Assembly: GCA_024403775.1 (NCBI GenBank)
Contig: JAKSRE010000012.1
Location: forward strand, 1-64,000
Origin: Clostridia bacterium
GTDB lineage: Bacteria; Bacillota; Clostridia; Saccharofermentanales; Saccharofermentanaceae
Direction of reading: 5' to 3'
DNA: 64,000 nucleotides
Part shown: one piece after another, positions 61,336-64,000 of the stretch
Layout: each line of letters opens with the position of its first letter
Numbering within the stretch: the stretch's first letter is position 1
Notes under the pieces: model-generated
Seen by the model: the letters and a program-made list of their open reading frames with translations, nothing else
What the model was told of the DNA's origin: nothing
Databases searched by the model: none
Translations under genes and position numbers: made by a program

Positions 61336-62844
61336 ATGGAGATTTCCACTAGAACAATAGAATTTATTAATAACACAGAGACCTTTTGCGACAAGTATCA
61401 GTTGCTAAAGGCCTCTGATATTATTGTGGGATTATCTGGTGGAGCTGATTCAACTGCTTTACTTATTGTGCTTAAAGAACTGACAAGTAAAAGGGGTATT
61501 AATCTTCATGCAATTCATATTAATCACTCATTAAGAGGGGTGGAGGCCGATAAAGATGAAGCCTTATCAAAAGAACTGTGTGAGAGATTAGATGTACCTT
61601 TTAAAGCCTTTAAACTTGATGTTAAAGGTTATGCAGAAGAACATAAAGTGTCTCTTGAGACAGCTGGAAGAATAATCAGATATCAGCAGTTTGATCTTTA
61701 CTCTGAAGAGATTTTGAAGGTTAACTCCAAAGCTGTTGTAAGAATTGCTGTAGCTCATCATGCAAATGATCTTGCTGAGACTTTTCTTATGAATTTATTC
61801 AGAGGGTCAGGTCTTGAAGGACTCTGTTCACCAAGACCAGTTTTTAAAAATATTATTCGTCCTTTTCTTTTTACAGATAAGGCGAGTATCGTTTCTTTCC
61901 TTGAAGAAAATAACATAGAATATGCAGTCGACAGCACAAATGATGAATTATGCTGTACCAGAAATGGCTGGCGTAATACTGTATTACCTTCAATTCGTGA
62001 GGTGTCAGTAAAAGATCCGATTTCTGCTGTTAGCAGTACATATTCTCTTTTATATGAAGATTTAAAGTATATTCAAAGCGAAGTAGATAGAACCTATAAT
62101 GATAATTCTCTTGAGATAAATGAGCATAGATTCCTTATGTGTAATACTATTGCTGACAAGCCTTTATCCATAGCTTCAAGATTGATTAGAAAACTGTGGC
62201 AGGATACTTTTGGCAATCTCATTGATTTTGAGCAGACCCACCTTAATATAGTACTGGATTTTGTTAAAACTAACGGCCACAAAAAATCACTTAGTACGAT
62301 TCAGTTAAGCTTTGCCCGAAAGTGTTTTGTTTTTGATAAATTAGTTGGTTTTTGTGATAGCGAGAGCCTGCTTTCAAATGTAGAATTGATTGTAGCATCA
62401 CATGGCTTTGTTCTGTGTGATGAAAGCATGCGAGAAGACTTTTTAATTACTTCACCTGAAATACCACATTTATCTATTCCTTTTGTAGTTCAAAAGATTG
62501 AGAATGATGATAATTTAGAGTATAATAATTTGTCATGGTTTTTACCGATTTTTGAGAAAGAAGAAGGTAAAAGCCTTGTTGTGACTAATAGGATAAGGGA
62601 TTTAAAGTTTACAAGAGCTGGCTCTTCGTCCAGTAAAAAACTGTCAGATGCTCTATGTGACAGATATGTGCCTTCTATTGTTAGAGATAATGTAGTTGGT
62701 ATAACTGATACAGATGGCAAGCTTTTATGGGTTCCAGGTGTTGGTCATAGCAGGGGATTTATTGACGAGTGTTCGAGACAGAAGATGATGGAAGAATATA
62801 AAGAAAAGCCTTTATATTTTTGCAGAATATCTTTTAAGGAATAG
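61336..62844 (+). CDS. tilS: tRNA(Ile)-lysidine synthetase
   Basis: A 502-aa enzyme that turns C34 of the AUA-reading tRNA-Ile into lysidine. LSGGADSTALL is the PP-loop; HINHSLRGVEADKDEA, VAHHANDLAETFLMNLFRGSGLEGL and NTVLPSI are the N-type PPase motifs; TilS C-terminal substrate domain (about 385-500) includes VTNRIRDLKF and KLSDALCDRYVP. ATG 61336 follows AAGGAT. Next gene is hpt, then ftsH: the classical arrangement. Confidence 0.95.
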   Translation: MEISTRTIEFINNTETFCDKYQLLKASDIIVGLSGGADSTALLIVLKELTSKRGINLHAIHINHSLRGVEADKDEALSKELCERLDVPFKAFKLDVKGYAEEHKVSLETAGRIIRYQQFDLYSEEILKVNSKAVVRIAVAHHANDLAETFLMNLFRGSGLEGLCSPRPVFKNIIRPFLFTDKASIVSFLEENNIEYAVDSTNDELCCTRNGWRNTVLPSIREVSVKDPISAVSSTYSLLYEDLKYIQSEVDRTYNDNSLEINEHRFLMCNTIADKPLSIASRLIRKLWQDTFGNLIDFEQTHLNIVLDFVKTNGHKKSLSTIQLSFARKCFVFDKLVGFCDSESLLSNVELIVASHGFVLCDESMREDFLITSPEIPHLSIPFVVQKIENDDNLEYNNLSWFLPIFEKEEGKSLVVTNRIRDLKFTRAGSSSSKKLSDALCDRYVPSIVRDNVVGITDTDGKLLWVPGVGHSRGFIDECSRQKMMEEYKEKPLYFCRISFKE

Positions 62845-62854
62845 GAGATAGATT

Positions 62855-63382
62855 ATGATAGATACATCAAAAGTTTTGATTTCACGTGATGAATTAAGCA
62901 AGATGGTTGATGATGTTGCATCTAAGATAAATGAAGCTTATAACGGCGAAGAACTTATAGTTGTAGGAATACTTACTGGTGCTTTCGTTTTTATTTCTGA
63001 TCTTGTAAGAAAGCTTGATATGCCTGTTACTATTGACTTTATGCAGGTGTCATCTTATGAAGGTGAGAACTCTACAGGCGTTCTTAAGGTTAAGAAGGAT
63101 TTATCTACAGATATTACTGGAAAGAATGTTTTAATTGTAGAAGATATTATTGATACTGGATATACATTGCAGTGTCTCAAAAATATGCTTGGCAAAAATA
63201 ATCCAAAGAGTTTGAAGATTTGTGCTGCATTCGACAAGCCAGACAGAAGAGTAAACGATTTGAAGCCTGATTTTAAGGGACTTGTTATTCCAGACGAATT
63301 TGTTGTTGGCTATGGACTTGACTATAATGGCATGTATCGTAATCTGCCAGACGTGTGCGTAGTTAAATTTGTGGAGGATTGA
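62855..63382 (+). CDS. hpt: Hypoxanthine phosphoribosyltransferase
   Basis: A 175-aa purine salvage enzyme converting hypoxanthine or guanine plus PRPP to IMP or GMP. NVLIVEDIIDTGYTL is the PRPP loop; GILTGAFVFISDLVRKL, MQVSSYEG and VVGYGLDYNGMYRNLP are the other conserved parts. AGGAGATAG precedes the ATG. It lies 10 bases after tilS and one base before ftsH. Confidence 0.95.
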   Translation: MIDTSKVLISRDELSKMVDDVASKINEAYNGEELIVVGILTGAFVFISDLVRKLDMPVTIDFMQVSSYEGENSTGVLKVKKDLSTDITGKNVLIVEDIIDTGYTLQCLKNMLGKNNPKSLKICAAFDKPDRRVNDLKPDFKGLVIPDEFVVGYGLDYNGMYRNLPDVCVVKFVED

Positions 63383-63383
63383 A

Positions 63384-64000
63384 ATGGATAAAAAAGATAT
63401 TGATAATGAAGTAAATAAGAAAGTTGATGGAGATGGCAAGAAGAATTTCTCTCCTAAGTTTAGCGGGGGATGGATTTTCTATATTGTTGTTTTTGTCATT
63501 ATTCTTGTATTGTCTGAGACTGTATTCAGATTAAATGATACAGGTAAGAAGAATAATCTCTCAGATGTTTATGATTATATCGAGAGTGAAGAGAAGCAGG
63601 TAAAAAGCGTTGATATTAACGGTAATACGGTTCTTCTTACATATGCAGAGGGTGGACTTGATTACACAATTTCACGTAAGGTTCCTTCAACAGCAGTTGG
63701 TGATTTACTCACATACTTAAGAGCTGCCAAGAATGATGGACTTATTGAGACTTATGACTATACAGAGCCATTTGACCTTGGTTTGATTTTTAATGCCATC
63801 TTCTGTATTGGTTCACTTGTTATCATCTTTATGCTTTTCAGAAGCTTTTCAAAGCAGGCTAAAGATAATAACAGTGTATTCTCATTTGGTAATAACCGTG
63901 CAAAACTCACTAATCCTAATCAGATGAAGATTAGATTCAGTGATGTAGCTGGCTGCGTTGAGGAAAAAGAAGAGTTAGCAGAAGTTGTTGACTTCCTTAA
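63384..64000 (+). CDS. ftsH: ATP-dependent zinc metalloprotease FtsH, N-terminal part
   Basis: The gene runs off the window after 205 codons. Visible: a charged cytoplasmic start, TM1 (about 30-46, GGWIFYIVVFVIILVLSETVF), the extracytoplasmic domain (SEEKQVKSVDINGNTVLLTY), TM2 (about 130-152) and the start of the AAA linker RFSDVAGCVEEKEELAEVVDFL, which is diagnostic. The Walker and HExxH motifs lie outside the window. ATG 63384 follows GGAGGATT. Partial at the 3' end. Confidence 0.95.
   Translation, partial: MDKKDIDNEVNKKVDGDGKKNFSPKFSGGWIFYIVVFVIILVLSETVFRLNDTGKKNNLSDVYDYIESEEKQVKSVDINGNTVLLTYAEGGLDYTISRKVPSTAVGDLLTYLRAAKNDGLIETYDYTEPFDLGLIFNAIFCIGSLVIIFMLFRSFSKQAKDNNSVFSFGNNRAKLTNPNQMKIRFSDVAGCVEEKEELAEVVDFL

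Overview
The window reads as a low-GC, Gram-positive anaerobe of the Clostridia, most likely Lachnospiraceae (Butyrivibrio-like); I could not test this further. The reasons are strong AGGAGG-type ribosome sites, many lipobox lipoproteins, a PPi-dependent phosphofructokinase, a GH31 glucosidase, a PadR/DUF1700/DUF4097 operon and a typical Firmicutes prfA-sua5 ... rpsF-ssb-rpsR-rplI-dnaB ... tilS-hpt-ftsH layout. No prophage, transposase or CRISPR array was seen.

Layout. 1-7.9 kb: the 3' end of a giant tandem-95/cadherin-like surface protein, then an M13 metallopeptidase lipoprotein apparently co-transcribed with an FtsX-type ABC permease and ATPase. 8-14.5 kb: an island of small acidic lipoproteins of unknown function mixed with a GNAT and a TIGR04076 protein. 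14.5-17.5 kb: SMP-30 family protein, an ion permease and a cytidylate-kinase-like protein, then a structured non-coding region. 17.5-22.3 kb: PadR-regulated envelope operon; a promoter/leader-peptide/terminator module in front of a GNAT and a phosphodiesterase; an SDR. 22.5-29.2 kb: amino-acid ABC transporter, pfp, flavodoxin, Na+/solute symporter. 29.2-38.5 kb: a 72-bp tandem repeat, a lipoprotein, a flippase-like protein, a second permease/cytidylate-kinase-like pair, GH31, MATE, a RelA/SpoT-domain protein with a two-TM partner, tRNA-Pro. 38.6-53.2 kb: housekeeping and envelope genes (TrmH-type methylase, rpsT, tmcAL, putative glycosidase, Nudix, YigZ, HtrA with a 40-aa membrane partner, zinc ribbon/TPM pair, RsmC-like, YfcE, SseB). 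53.2-64 kb: glycolipid glycosyltransferase and the core translation/replication block.

The points most worth following up are: (i) a complete leader-peptide attenuator at 19.57-19.82 kb, with an 8-bp antiterminator overlapping the leader stop codon; (ii) a 72-bp repeat family with alternative hairpins, present at 7.9 and 29.3 kb directly behind terminators; (iii) two paralogous permease plus P-loop-degenerate cytidylate-kinase-like modules; (iv) a RelA/SpoT-domain protein in an operon with a small membrane protein and a MATE exporter; (v) a Sua5-LMW-phosphatase fusion whose phosphatase loop lacks its arginine; (vi) a candidate structured RNA at 17.2-17.5 kb.
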